DNA of 64,000 bases from Antedon mediterranea (GCF_964355755.1 NC_092674.1:9615001-9679000), one strand, 5' to 3'. Positions 49,101 to 61,581 are shown, numbered from the stretch's first letter. The notes: a model not told the origin generated them from the letters alone. A program made the numbers and translations.

Positions 49101-49595
49101 GTCGTAGTGTATCGTTACATGTACTGTACTATTTCAATAGACTACGACGGTGATAGTTTCAACTCAAGTATTACATCGCAATGTTTTACTGTGTTTAGTG
49201 GTATATTATTTGTAAAACATGTTAATTAATATTTCGTTACAAAATAAAGAATATATTTAAAAATTGTTCCTCTTTGCACCCATCCTTTTCCCCATCTCTC
49301 AACCATAATGTTACATACAAAACACAAATTAAGTTTGTTTAAATTTGACTTAAACAATTGGTCTCATTTTGTGACAACTTTCTCTTTCGGAAGTAATTCC
49401 CAGTGTGCTAATTTTAGTTGAGTACATAAATCACAGTGTCTATTTAATCGTTCCTGTAAACGACATATATTATTGTCTCTGCATTATTGTACATTTGAAA
49501 TCGCCAGTTTTTTAACGCTGAAATTACTGTGTATTCGAGAACCATCTGTGGGCACGACCTAGATGGTACGCGAGCGAAGCGAGCGTACCATCTAG
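46149..49595. mobile_element. foldback element with ~1.2-kb inverted arms and 37-bp terminal hairpin
   Basis: The left arm (46149 to about 47350) and right arm (about 48380-49545) are imperfect reverse complements. Marker blocks such as AGATGGTTCTCGAATACAC, CGTTTACAG, GAAATACTG-type DNA and CAGCTCGAGTACAGTATCAT appear in mirrored order. The centre (47350-48340) matches 62250-63560, but not in inverted form. The right end is a hairpin (49559-49595) with 13-bp arms CTAGATGGTACGC. The left end also begins CTAGATGG, preceded by A; the right end CTAG is followed by T. The hairpin, CTAG end and A/T flanks recall Helitron or Helentron ends, but no Rep/helicase is seen. It separates the two sulfatase genes. 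Confidence 0.65.
49559..49595. repeat. 37-bp terminal hairpin, GAGCGAAGCGA loop
   Basis: CTAGATGGTACGC, an 11-base loop, then GCGTACCATCTAG. A second hairpin of identical length and layout is at 63592-63628. Confidence 0.9.
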
Positions 49596-49644
49596 TAATA
49601 ATAATAATAATAATAACAATAATAATAACAATAATAACAATAAC

Positions 49645-49681
<37 letters not shown>
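49596..49681. repeat. (TAA)n microsatellite with AAC variants
   Basis: About 85 bases of TAA repeats broken by AAC units, directly adjoining the hairpin end of the foldback element. Confidence 0.95.
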
Positions 49682-50059
49682 TTTATTCGCCAAAGTTCTA
49701 AAAAGTACGTTTTACAATTCATCTTGCCGGGAGCAAGTAATAGGCATGAGCCCAAACAGAAAACTGCTCTTACTCCATCATTATTATAAAATACAAAAAT
49801 AACAAAACTAAGTAGTACAAATTAAGTAAAAACAAAACAAAGTTATAATGAGATACACAAATAAGCTGCATTGAATAAACAATATAAACAATTACAACTT
49901 AATATTTTGAGATCAAATGTTTGGTGAGTTGGGCTTTAAAGTCTGAAATTGTAGCACATTGTTTAATTGGGAAGTTGCTCCCATAATCTAGAAAAAATAA
50001 CAAACGATGAATTTAAAAATGTATTGGGCTTAGCCTTCTAATGTATTAACCGCCCTTCA

Positions 50060-50400
50060 CGCCTCTCACAGAATCACTCGAATGTATCCAGTCGATATGC
50101 ACAGAATTATATTACCTCAATATAATTAAATAAGTTGATATTTTGGTCCTTTTTAAAATTTCGAAAAATGTACATGAGGTGCAGAACAACATAATCTGTT
50201 TCTGCACAGGATCAACACATAATTCAACATTTGGGCCATTTTACAAAATTTCTCCCTGTAGGCCTACATGGATTTTTTTTTAAATTGCCAAAATATCAAC
50301 TTTAAAAAAATATGATATGCTATAAAATGATAAATAATTATTATATTGATATGCGCAGAACAGGTTATGTGATTCTCTATATGTCACATTATAAATATTA
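50060..50400. repeat. second copy of the dispersed repeat at 37240-37610
   Basis: It shares GAATGTATCCAGTCGATAT, TTGATATTTTGGTCC, AATCTGTTTCTGCACA, TTTCTCCCTGTA and ATATGATATGCTATAAAATG in the same order as 37250-37560. No coding potential. Confidence 0.85.
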
Positions 50401-51074
50401 GATTCAGGGAAGCATGTAATAAAATTAAAAATATACCTATTACAAACAATAAGGTCTTAAATATGACGTCTAAACAATTATATAGACTCATAATAGATTC
50501 TTAATATATTACACCAACGGCACAGGTTAAGTGGGAATCCATATTTGGCAATCTGCCATAGAAAAAAATATGGGTTAAGAAAGGTTCTGTGTACTTAAGC
50601 CCATGGAATCAGGACTGGAGAAAGTCTGATCATTTTGTTGGTCTTGTGTGGGGTTCGTCTCACTTTCATGATACAATGAAAGATATTTTTTTTCTCTTTT
50701 CTTTCTAAATGTTACAGTGTTAGAAGTACTGTAGTTACAATAAATAATATTTGCTTGATCTCGTCATAAACCACATTTAATTTAAATATATAAATAACAA
50801 AATTGCTATAAAAATACGATAACAATTTAACAAAATCGTACTCTTATGAAAAGGGGTTATTGTCCTAATACGTCATTTCCGGTAGTTAGTTAACAAGGTT
50901 TTATAAATTGTCAATTCAATAAATTTTCTATTAGATCCAAGCAAAATGCACTTCGTTCGTCAACAACAACGAAAGCGACGACGACAACGAAAATGTTTTT
51001 ATTTCTATTTAATTTTATTTTGGTACTTTGAAAGTACTTGAAGAATATGAAGTTTAAAAAAGGCATCTAATTTT
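50401..51074. other. noncoding DNA, nothing recognised
   Basis: AT-rich with a short (CGA)n-like patch near 50960-50990. No exon or named repeat. Confidence 0.45.
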
Positions 51075-51690
51075 TAGCCATAATTTATGGCCAAGAATCG
51101 TTGTGGTTATGTTTTTACGGTGCGCAATCAAACATTACGGGGTCTACGCACGATTTAACGAAATCACGTTTGTAATCATATCTTCAAAAGCATGAATCAC
51201 AATTAAATAAAATTTGGTACTCATAAATTTCAGGTCATATTTCATCATATTGCAATACAATTACGCGCGCAGCGCAAATAACGCATGCGTACGTGCGCTT
51301 AAAATTGTCAAAATTTATTTTCGATGAAATTAGAGTACGTTTCAGGCAATTTTAAGCGTTTAAAAATTGCCATGAGTGCGCAGATTTTCGCACGCGCAAT
51401 GTGCGCGTTAAACCTTATTATGCAATTTTTTGTCCGATTTCTGTTTTACAACATTTCTTTAATAATATCATTAAGAATCTCCATGTAGGGCTTTCTCTTT
51501 CCAGCCCTTGGTTTTCTCCTCTTACCACCTCTTCTGATAATCTATAAGAGTTCCTTTTTCATCTAACACCTTCTCCTCTATAGCAAATTGCAGCATCCAC
51601 TGCAGTATTTTTCGGTTGGTCGGATGGTTGGTCGGTCGGTTGGTTGGTCGGTAAACACTAACTCAAATTTGAGCAAGCGACTGCAGCCTT
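51075..51690 (+). repeat. GGTC-repeat element, right-hand part, copy F
   Basis: The core (51085-51450) matches copy A closely, for example GGTGCGCAAT, GCACGATTTAACGAAATCACG and GAGTGCGCAGATTT. A GGTTGGTCGG block (51610-51655), AACACTAACTCAAATTTGAG and AAGCGACTGCAGCC follow at the right end. The left terminus is missing. Confidence 0.8.
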
Positions 51691-52134
51691 GATATAATTG
51701 ATTTTAAAGAATTATTTATGATTTACCAGTTCTTTTAAATTGTTCTCTTCTTCCTTAAATTGAAGTAGTAGACATAAAGCACTGTCCTTGGTACTCCATG
51801 TGTACATTGTAACGGTTCCAAATAAGATTTATCAATACAAACACGTTTTCATCTTTAGATAAATATAATAAAAAAAATTCAATCGACCCAACACAAATTT
51901 CTTACAAATGATAGAGTGGTAAACTGTATCAAACGGTATGCTTCTTTAATAATGAGATACATCGCATATTGTAAGGTTACTGTGTAAATATTCATATTTG
52001 AATATGAGTGCTGAAATAACTGGGTAGGTAAGAGACCTTGTAGTAATTATTCTTTTCATATACCTCTAACCTAGCATGCTACTAAATTTATATTTCGTTA
52101 ACATATAGTATAGGTCTACCAGCTAAGGCCTAAG

Positions 52135-52144
52135 TATATATAAA
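52135..52144 (+). promoter_or_regulatory. possible TATA box of arylsulfatase gene 6
   Basis: TATATATAAA about 170 bases before the ATG. It is a plausible core promoter position, but AT-rich matches are common here and there is no paralogue support. Confidence 0.35.
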
Positions 52145-52305
52145 CACATCAGCCATAGAACAATATTATTATACATAACTTTAATAATTCATTTATCTTT
52201 GATAACTAAAATTCATTTTGGTAGCATCAGTATTGTAAATAGTATTTCACGAGTTGGAAACAAAATCTGTATTGAGATTTCCAGTAGTAGGCTACATGGA
52301 AAAAA

Positions 52306-55300
52306 ATGTTGACTACAACAATACTATGCCTACTCACTCTAGAATACAGTGTAGCTTATACAGATAAACCTAATGTTGTAATCTTTCTTGCTGACGACAT
52401 GGGATACGCTGACCTACAAAGTTACGGTAATCCGCTATCGATGACTCCAAATATAGATAAATTGGAGAGATCGGGGTTGAAGTTTACACAAATGTACAGT
52501 GCTAGTCCATTATGTAGCGCTTCAAGGTAAGAATTAACAGAAACATTAGGCCCTAGCAATTTAAGTGTAAATAAGTTTTTGTACAACACTGTGTATCTTG
52601 TTTTGAGAAAACATTCATGTGAGTCAATATGCAAGTTTGCCCATATTGTATAGAATTATGCAGTAGTACGATTATGTGAGCTATTTAGGCTAATCTGTCC
52701 GTTGTTATGTGTTTTATTTTTCAACTAGTATCCTGTAATCAAGTCTTTGTATCCCACAATAATATAATCGAATTTCGATCAAATACTGATTCAAATAAGA
52801 ATGTTAATTAATTATTCCAATATATCCTTCAATTTGTAATGTCTATAGTATTAAATAATAGGGCTGGACTACTAACTGGGCGTTATCCTGTTCGCACTGG
52901 AGTTTGGAACACCGATCCGGATGGCGTTGCCGTCTTTACGCCAAAATCTATTCTTGGACTACCATTAAACGAGACAACTATTCCTGAAATGCTAGCCACC
53001 CAAGGCTACAAATCTGCCATCATCGGAAAATGGCACTTAGGTGTTGGACTGTCCAAACAATATCTACCTTTAAATCAAGGCTTTGATCATTTTTTTGGAC
53101 TCCCATACAGCCATGAAAGTTGTTTTTGTAGTCCGTGCTTTTACCCAGATATAGAATGTGACTTCGACATGTACAATGCTTCTTTTCCTTGCCCTTTGAT
53201 GCTGGAAAATGACATAATTGAGCAACCTCTAGACTTGACAACTTTAGCCGAGCGACAAGTAAGAGCAGCCAGAAGTTGGATACAAGAATTTGCTTGTAAC
53301 GAAACGCCATTTTTTCTTTATTATTCATCCCTTCATCCACATATTCCACAATTCGCGGGCAGACGATACATAAATCAAACAAAGGGCGGTAAATATACAG
53401 ATTCACTGGCTGAACTCGATTGGGAGATTGGCGAGGTGATGGACGAGTTAAGAAAAAATGATCTCATAAAAAACACATTGGTATTGTTCACATCAGATAA
53501 TGGGTAAGACGATTTGTTATTTGTTATTTTCTGTAGTTAAAGACCGGTTTGCACTGAACATTATGAACCAAAGTTCTCTGTGTTAATAAATAAATCGAAG
53601 TTCATTAACGATTAAGTGTTAACCCTTCGATTCACATTTTTCTGGGCGTAAATATATCCATACATGTTCCAATTGTTTATTTATAAGACTCCAATCTGAA
53701 ACATCACGTGATTGCGGGGCGCCCTCGCAATCATCTTTTGACAGCGTGAGCATCTCATCCTCTTCACCTCACGCTGTCAACAGATTACCACGAATAATTT
53801 TTACTTTTACATTTTACCAGTTCCTTTTATCCTCCTACACTGATAGGATTTGTGTCAACACACAATATACTTTGACTGGAATTTATCTCACACCTTATCT
53901 TACCCCCATTTTTCGAATTTTCGTACTTTATTGTAATTATGTTGTCTGGTTGTGTCTTAGGCCACTAATCAGAAACATATGCATTTAACTCAATACTAAA
54001 ACAGTTATTTAAAAATAATAGATCTGCCACCTTTTTGGCGAACCCTTAAAATGGAAAAAGATGCCCTAATATGGTATTTACTGTGTTGATGTTTTGGTGT
54101 ATCATCACTACAGTAAATATACTGTGTGTATCTTAAATATAAAATAACTGTAATTTAGCCCTTACTTAAAAGAAAAATCCAGAGGAAATGCAGTCGTAGA
54201 AATATGTTGACTCAAAAAATCAAAAGGCTGTGCTCATATCCAAGTTATTTGGAAAATCTCGCCATCCTTATTTGTCAAGAGAAGTTATTGTTAACATAAT
54301 CAAAATGTTTTATACTGTAGTAGTATTGTGCAAGCTAACTCGCATTCTAGATATCACAATTTTATTTTAAAAATTACTACTACAACTTTGATTTAAAAAT
54401 AAACTTGCACCGATGACAGTTGTATTACTATGGACAAAGACCTGTTTCAAACTGGCAAACTGGTGGAAGTCGGACTCCCTTAGCAATTTTAGCTTGATTC
54501 AATCGGTTTACAAGTAAATCAATATAGTCATGTCGAAAAACGTAATTGATAGGATACTAAATAATTATAAACTATATTGTAATTACAATTCCGGCCTTGT
54601 TTAATTCACCTAATAATAATTGTACGTGTCTACAGTAGGCCTATATCCAAAAAAATTACACGATTTATACGAATTAACTTGGGTTTACTAGTAAGTTACT
54701 GTGTTTTAGGATTGATTACTACCTCAGCCTCACCATGGTTGGGACCGCCCAGCACCAAAAAATCTGAGTACCAGATTATCTTCAGAAGGTTAAAAATAGA
54801 CCACGGCGTAACGTTTAAAAAAGAATGGTGTTTATGTAAGGCTTATTTCTTATTTCAAGGGAGGATTTTAGGAGAATCGTACATGGAAAATTAAAAATAT
54901 CTCCTGGTAAAGTAGACATGGGTTCCCGTTTATTACGCATACTGTGTAGTGTAGCCTACAAAGTTACGTGCGAAGATAACAATTACATTCCTCTATAGGA
55001 TTGATGGTTCCTGTACAAAAGAATTATTTTAAAAAGATGTGTTGTATCATCAAGGTTATTACAACGCCGGCCTTGCTTAATTCACCTAATAATAATTGTT
55101 TTGAACAATTTTAGAATTGCACTCTCACTTTAATCAATGTTGCCCATCCAGATGAACTTGTGTGTTTAGGCAATTGTTTAGAACATCAGCCCAAACACAA
55201 CCAGTTTAACATGTTCTTCCAGTCTAAAGCAGTTAATTATTTCTTTCACAGCATTGCCGTAGTGGTAATGTTAACACCAATATTAATGTCAACGCGGTAA

Positions 55301-57464
55301 AATGTCATATACCTGTAGGTCCAAATCTGTTATTTTTAAATAACTCTTAGAATTAATGCATATTAAACATGGATAGAAAGTAGTACTTCATCATTTTCCA
55401 TTACTTTCGTGTTTCTACGATCTATAGTTTAAGAGTTCTGAGGAATCTGACTTTTTCTGAGGTTAAATGTCAAATTTAAATGGCCTTAAATTTTAAAAGT
55501 TGCGAATTTTCGATTTTATGCTTCTAACCAAATTTGAAGTATCCAGCCGTTTTTTGTGACCATATTTAATGAGGGTGATCCATCCAGCAATTGCTGATCA
55601 TTAGGGACCCTCAGAAAGAGGTTCACAAGACAAACATATACACAAGATCTACATAAACAAAGTCTTATTACAAGTCTTTGGGAGTGGAGTTGTAATTTTG
55701 TCCTTAGAAAAAATCCTGACATGTGACGGGACTTGAACCCGGGACCCTTGGAGTGGTAGCCAAGCATCATAACCACCAAGCCTCCACTCCGCTCCAAAAC
55801 CTCAGCGGGACTTGAACCAGCGAACTGTGAGAAGCTGGATACATAACCATTACACCAAACTCTCATCCACATTACACTAAAATCTCATTTGAAAGCTAAG
55901 GAACCCCACTAATATGAAACGGGCATCAGTATCATCATTGTTGTACTCGCACTATAAGTTGAAGTTTCGAATTTGATCAGTTATATTTATTTATTTTTAT
56001 TTTTTAAAAAACACGCTTTTTATGTATTCATTTATTATGTTGAACACTCCATTTCGTTTCCACAGGCCTGATAAGTACTCACACACACAGGGAGGGTTTT
56101 CAGGATCAATGAGATGTGGAAAGTTTTGCACATTTGATGGTGGATCACGTGTACCCGCAGTTGCGTCATGGCCTGGTCATATCAAACAAGGTGTTTCAAT
56201 GGAGCTTCTAAGTCATCTAGATATTTGGCCGACTTTAAGAAGATTAAGTGGTACTCCCATGGATTATTTCGACATTATTCTTGATGGCTATGATATTAGT
56301 GATGTTTTATTCAACGGTGTAAAGGTGAGGTTAATCATCGCGAAATAACTTATTCTCCATGGTTTACGCTATATTTTACTAAATATAAAATACGTAGATA
56401 CGCTTTATCAGAAAATCGCATTTATCCCTTTCTTATTGTAATAATTCTCATAATATAATCATAAATAATAATATTGGGATAATGTCACTGAAACTGTTTC
56501 ACATTAAAAGAGCGAATTTTCACTCTTTAAAATGTGGTTAAAATTGTATGATGATATCGTTTTAGCGCTTCTAAAATCTTTAACAAGAGTAAGGCTAACC
56601 CTTTAATACTGTTCCTCCTCCACGAAACATCATTAAGGATGTGATCAACATTATTTTACATTAAGAAAGATTTCAAAAACCTAGCAGTTCTGACTGGAAG
56701 AGTAAAAGTATTAATATTTTTTTATAACTATCGCTTTCAGGTTTTAGATAAACAGAACGTAAACGCACTTAAATGGATTTCAGTATTGAATTATTTATTT
56801 TATAATGTGAATTGTGTTTCTCTTTTCATTGTAAATATAAATTTTGAATTTTACTATGTTTTTAATAATATATATATATACATTTTTTTAAACCAAAAAT
56901 TCGGGCTGCATGTTTGTTTTATAAACCTGAATAAATAAATACATTTTTGTTAAATGTACAGTATATATTGGGTCTTCGTAATTAAAATATGCTATGTTTA
57001 CGTATTATATTTCACAGAGTCCACGAGAATCTCTTTTGTATTACAACTACATGCCCGACCCAGAGACAGGACCTTATGCGATTCGAAACAACCGTTTCAA
57101 AGCACTTTTTATTACAGAAAATATATTCGGAACCGATCCAAATGATTTGGACCCAATGTGCCGGTCTGGTAATGCCACTGAAATTCATGAACGACCACTT
57201 ATTTATGATCTACTTGTTGATCCAGAAGAAAGATTTGACATTGCGAGCAACTCGGCATTGGTGACTGAAATGATGGTTAAATTGATGAACAAAGAATCAA
57301 AAGTCTTATTTGGACCAAGTGTTTTAGCTCAAGTAAATTCAACAGTAAAACTGTGTTGTTTATCAAGTTGTGAACCATTTCCAGAATGTTGTCAGTGTCC
57401 TTCTATTTATAGCTTAGATTTATTCCCTATCCAAAATGTATGCAGAGAAGGAAGAAAAGAGTAA
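52306..57464 (+). CDS. arylsulfatase A-like sulfatase (gene 6), CSASR active site
   Basis: Paralogue of gene 5, transcribed away from it. Coding exons: 52306-52526, 52862-53503, 56066-56324 and 57018-57464, with intron phases 2, 2, 0, for 522 residues. Signal peptide about residues 1-18. Metal ligands LADDMGY and TSDNG, GKWHLG, HPHIP and RCGK are all present, and the Cys-rich end CCLSSCEPFPECCQC matches ARSA. The formylglycine motif is CSASR (Cys70), with alanine where most sulfatases have proline; C-x-A-x-R is known to be tolerated by formylglycine-generating enzymes in some sulfatases, so activity is likely but worth testing. Exon boundaries equal those of gene 5, showing duplication of a whole gene. 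Intron 2 holds tRNA-like repeats. AATAAA lies at 57684. Confidence 0.95.
55727..55868 (-). repeat. two tRNA-like sequences in tandem (probable tRNA-derived SINE)
   Basis: On the minus strand two heads occur in a row. Each has an A-box-like stretch (TTTGGTGTAATGGTTATG and GCTTGGTGGTTATGATGC) and a B-box-like GGTTCAAGTCCCG. Neither folds into a full cloverleaf by eye, so these are decayed tRNA-derived repeats and not tRNA genes. They lie in intron 2 of gene 6. An open frame across them (55516-55872) is an artefact of the repeat. Confidence 0.65.
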
Positions 57465-57683
57465 CGTTTCTTTAATACTTCTCCATTGCATTGCAGTGAT
57501 CCCGAACAATAAGTAACTCAAATCATAGACAAAATACCGTATGTGTTTTGCTCATGCCCACAGGATACGTGTATTAAACAGTATACCGTAAACGATGTCC
57601 ATTTCGTGCATGTTTAGTAAATCAAATAACCAGAAATTTATACACATTTCATTTTTTCCTAATGATATTAAAGTAAGACTTGC

Positions 57684-57689
57684 AATAAA
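57684..57689 (+). terminator. candidate poly(A) signal of arylsulfatase gene 6
   Basis: AATAAA 220 bases after the stop codon. Confidence 0.55.
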
Positions 57690-57794
57690 GGATTATCGGA
57701 ATTCCATAGCTTTTGACCAGTAAACGAAATACAAAAACGTGTGTTATATAAATGTTTTGGCTTGGTTCTAACGTAAGTGTATTGCATGTATTAT

Positions 57795-57950
57795 ACAGAT
57801 ATTGACTGCTTAGAGGTTAAATATAAGATTTGATATCCCCGAGGGAATGATATTAAGTTCATGGAAATATATATTCCCCGGGAACTTAATATCATTCCCG
57901 AGGGGATGTCAAATCTTATATTTAACCGATATAAAAGGCAATATCTGTTA
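57795..57950. repeat. ~155-bp foldback (long hairpin)
   Basis: The arms include AGATTTGATATCCCC / GGGGATGTCAAATCT and GGGAATGATATTAAGTTC with its exact inverse. The outer part pairs CAGATATTG with CAATATCTG. The loop is about 20 bases at 57861-57880. It is possibly a MITE. It lies just downstream of gene 6. Confidence 0.9.
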
Positions 57951-58880
57951 TATTATATAGCCAAGAACAAGTCTGCTGGGTTGGGTGAAGCTAGGCTAGG
58001 CCTCCTATAGTATTTGTATTGTACTGTATTTAAACAAGCCTGCCTAGACACCTTACCTTGCGATAATAATATACAGATAATTACTAATTAATGATTCCTT
58101 GGCAATAAAATATTCACTTAGGCCTAGATCGTTTAAATTAACAGAAGAATTTCCATCAATAAGCCTATTAAAAATAATAATATTATAATCAGGTAGGCCG
58201 AGCACAAATTGCATGTTATGCAAATCTGTCGAAAGTACATACATAATAACTGCAGCATGCGAGAAAACGCCGCCACAGTTTGTACTAAAAATCAGAGAAA
58301 ATATTTTTCAAATAGAATAGGGAGTGATAGAGTAGGGAGAAAAATATATTGGTTCTACTTATTCCTGAAAAATGTATCTTGAAACTACGAAATATGGTGA
58401 TCGTGAAGGGAGTGATTTCGACTTTCCCAAATTGTTAAGTTATTGTCTTTGTCATGCTGTTAGCACAGTATTCTTTTAAAAATTAGTTCTAATATAATGT
58501 AATATAATGATATACTTTTATAATTAAGAAATTGAACTTTGTTTCAGAATTCAAATAAGTTCACAAACTTGACCCAGAAAGTCCAGAGGAGAGTTTGTCC
58601 AGATGTTTTAATGACCATTTAGTTTAAAATAGAATCCCTAAAGAAAACACTTAGCTTAATTTTGTGACTTTTCCCACCGTTAAATCAGGAGAGATTGACA
58701 CTATTTAAGTACAGATTTGACAGTGTCATCCATCATAGAAATACCTTATTATACCGTTAATCACTTCTAACTAAATACCCCTGGATCAACTTAGGACCAA
58801 TCGTTACCCTCACAGATGACGTAGTGACATATGCAAATGAACCGAAGCCAATATACCCCCAAGTTTCAGAAGAGCCCAGA
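57951..58880. other. noncoding DNA, nothing recognised
   Basis: AT-rich spacer with one TAGGCCTA near 58116. No exon or named repeat found. Confidence 0.4.
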
Positions 58881-58881
58881 C

Positions 58882-58951
58882 ACACCTTACAGCCACCTCA
58901 CGGAGCACACACCTTACAGCCACCTCACGGAGCACACACCTTACAGCCACT
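58882..58951. repeat. short minisatellite, 27-28-bp unit, about 2.5 copies
   Basis: ACACCTTACAGCCACC and CACGGAGC repeat in tandem. The surrounding DNA (58790-59100) is richer in C and ends near AATAAACAATATGTG, so the block could belong to an LTR, though no ends were found. Confidence 0.8.
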
Positions 58952-59484
58952 TCTCCAGAAGCAGACCTACACACTTCACACCTCACCGACAGCATCACTG
59001 ATCCTCCGTTCCTTATCTATACTTATAGTTGTATATTGTACTGAAGTATTATACTGAATAAACAATATGTGTTACGACAGTTAAGCGAGTAAGAGTCTTC
59101 ATTAGTACCTCAACACAACACTATATTACAATAAGTATGTACTAATGATTAAACTATTTATGACCTCTTATAACACTTTTATTCACTAAAACCAAATGCA
59201 AAAATTACGAATTCAATAAAATAATAAAATAAAAACCTACAACAAATGCTTCAGAACAAAAATTGTCATCCCGGCGGACAAATACATCTGTAGCAAAATG
59301 TTCATAGGTTTACACATTTTCCACGGAAATAGAATGAAAAAGGTGAAGAAGACCTTCTACATCGGAAAATGTACCTCGAAAATTGGATTGATGTCCTACA
59401 AAGATCCTCTACAATGCCCCCAAGTGAGGACCTCGACAACTTTGTCCACTAAGAATATTAAAGCTAGGCCCGATGTTTCCACAC

Positions 59485-60312
59485 AAGCCCCTTTCTCACA
59501 GATGTGCCTGCAATATACCGGTACAGTGCTGGCGTCGTGCCGGTATCGTTACCGGCATATACCCATTCTCATCGGACTATCATGCCGGAAATATAACCGG
59601 TATATACCGGCTTTCTGTGAGAAAGGAGTCGGGCATATTCGGCCAATAAAAAGTCTCTGACAAAATAATTATTGAGGGCGTCCTTTATTGTTATTATTTT
59701 TGTCTAGCGATGATATGGCGGCGAATGTTAAGTTACAGATTATTATCTTCCTTTATAGCATATTTATGCAATACATGCTATGTACAGTATATTGTGCATA
59801 TACTATACAGGTATAGCAATTAATTTGCCGTCATCGGCAATCTGTAAAACACCTTAGAAGGCTGTAGGCCTACAATTTACAAGGCGACGAAAGGTCAGGC
59901 ACCAACAAACAAAGAGCTAATGGCCTAGCCTAGCGGCCTATATAGATTATGCTACAAATTTCTTCTTGTCCCCTTATTTTAAGCAGCTATCTTATCTCAT
60001 TATCCCTCCAGTTCCACATTATTATTGTTAATTGAATTGAATAGGCGCCAAAGTGATACACTTGACTGCGCAAGGTGTCAAAGCCTCGACGGGGAACCCC
60101 GGAATATAACGGCAATACGTTCTCACAGAATGCCCGTCTGGCATTGCGGGGAATATCCCTAGAATATTACTAGGTCTAAAGCAGGTCATGTCGATGCCGG
60201 CATGGTGCCGGCATGATGCCAAGACGACCCGTTCTCACAGAAAACCATACCGGCATGGTAATGGTATATTCCCGCAATATTCCTGGCACACAACTCTGTG
60301 AGAAAGGGGCTT
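59485..60312. mobile_element. composite MITE-like element, 18-bp terminal repeats
   Basis: AAGCCCCTTTCTCACAGA at 59485-59502 and its inverse at 60295-60312. A related internal end (CTGTGAGAAAGGAG near 59615-59630) suggests two nested or adjacent MITEs. The interior is unusually rich in GCCGG palindromes such as TGCCGGCA and TACCGGTA. I could not define a target duplication. Confidence 0.6.
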
Positions 60313-60439
60313 AAGTGAATGCATTTTTCCTCAACTCTTGAATAAGTTGCAAACAATTAGTTTCCTTTAATTTTCTAATTTCGCCTTTAAAAGGGTCTCT
60401 TTAGCATTATGCGGGACCGTGAGTTCACCCAATATTATA

Positions 60440-61190
60440 TTTGGACCATCAATCAGGACAACATCGGATCTAGCTGACGTTAAACAGATATTTTTTCTGT
60501 GGAAGGAGGAGCAGAGAGGAAGCCTGAAACTCATGAAGATCAGCAAATAATTGAACGTTTTCCGGTAGTCTTTAAGATGTCCAACGATACAGCAAGAACA
60601 CAGTCATGACGCCAAGTAAATCTTCCTTGCGTGAGGGCATCCTGACACCCACTCAGGAGATGTAAAGTTGTTAGGTGGCCATGTGAGCATAATTTGCATT
60701 TGGCGAAAGTTTGTATTTTCCAACGTCTTATAATATATATAAACTTTATTTAGACACGAGACTGATGCGTTCAATCAATATTGATTGTTTTTACACAAGT
60801 TCATGATACTGTATTACAAAAAAACCAACACCATATAAATACGACAAAAACGATAGAAAAAATTGAAATTGAAAAGAAACAAAATTACAGCAGAATCCCC
60901 TTCATCTCTGACACCTCTATTTAGAGCCTTTTTTTTTGGATAGTTTGAACTCTTTTCATTAGAGTAAAATATAGATATTTATTTCTGTCGGGAGTGTATC
61001 GGAGGCAGCACGAAGTACAAACGATAACTGCTCCGGAGGCAGGACATGACGAATCATTGTCCATATTTTCTCATCCTTTTCAAGTTCAATAGAATCAATT
61101 ACTTTATTTTGAACCGATAGAGCTTCAAGACTGGTTTTTCTCTCGCGATGTATTTTTCTGAGCTGAGTCAAGTTGGATAGAAAACAAACT
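60440..61190 (-). mobile_element. R2/CR1-like LINE C-terminal remnant, interrupted
   Basis: The minus frame at 61171-60970 reads PEQLSFVLRAASDTLPTEIN, then the remnant resumes near 60720 with KCKLCSHGHLTTLHLLSGCQ and GRFTWRHDCVLA, a zinc-binding C-x2-C...H...C motif of LINE proteins. Between them (about 60720-60965) is unrelated AT-rich DNA, a later insertion. A TGA ends the frame after KRSIIC. The parts agree in order and strand with a single degraded element. Confidence 0.8.
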
Positions 61191-61398
61191 CTCTAGCTAC
61201 TGTAATTGTTGCTATTTGAAAATTAATCCACAGCCAATTTTCATGTAAAAATGAGATAATTTCAAGAAAAATGGCCATTATAAATGTAAATATTGGTCAA
61301 AATTGTATAAGGATAGCTATTCATTTCTATGTTGTATTGTATAGTTATTTAATGCAAGTCATGTAAAGTTAGTCCACACACAAAATGGCCTATCCTTT

Positions 61399-61581
61399 AC
61401 CATTGCACCCGATTCTGCTACTGTCAATAGGTATGTATCTATATAACTATCAGCAAGTGTATGCTGTCTGCATAAATGCTGTACTTTTAACATACATATA
61501 TTATAGAGTATTATAGAGGGTGCTATTATTATAGAGTAAATACAAAAACCTAGGGACAGTAGCAGAATCGGTTGACCATTG
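61399..61581. repeat. inverted repeat with ~27-bp arms
   Basis: The arm containing CCGATTCTGCTACTGTC (61399-61425) is mirrored at 61555-61581 (GACAGTAGCAGAATCGG). The loop is about 130 bases, AT-rich. Confidence 0.85.

Noticed and set aside
49444-49789. Open frames rich in isoleucine on both strands
   Set aside because: They are translations of the (TAA)n microsatellite.
55516-55872. 118-codon open frame on the minus strand
   Set aside because: It runs through two tRNA-like heads; such frames commonly arise from tRNA-derived SINEs.
58790-59110. Solo LTR containing the minisatellite and an AATAAA
   Set aside because: No paired TG...CA ends or target duplication could be found.
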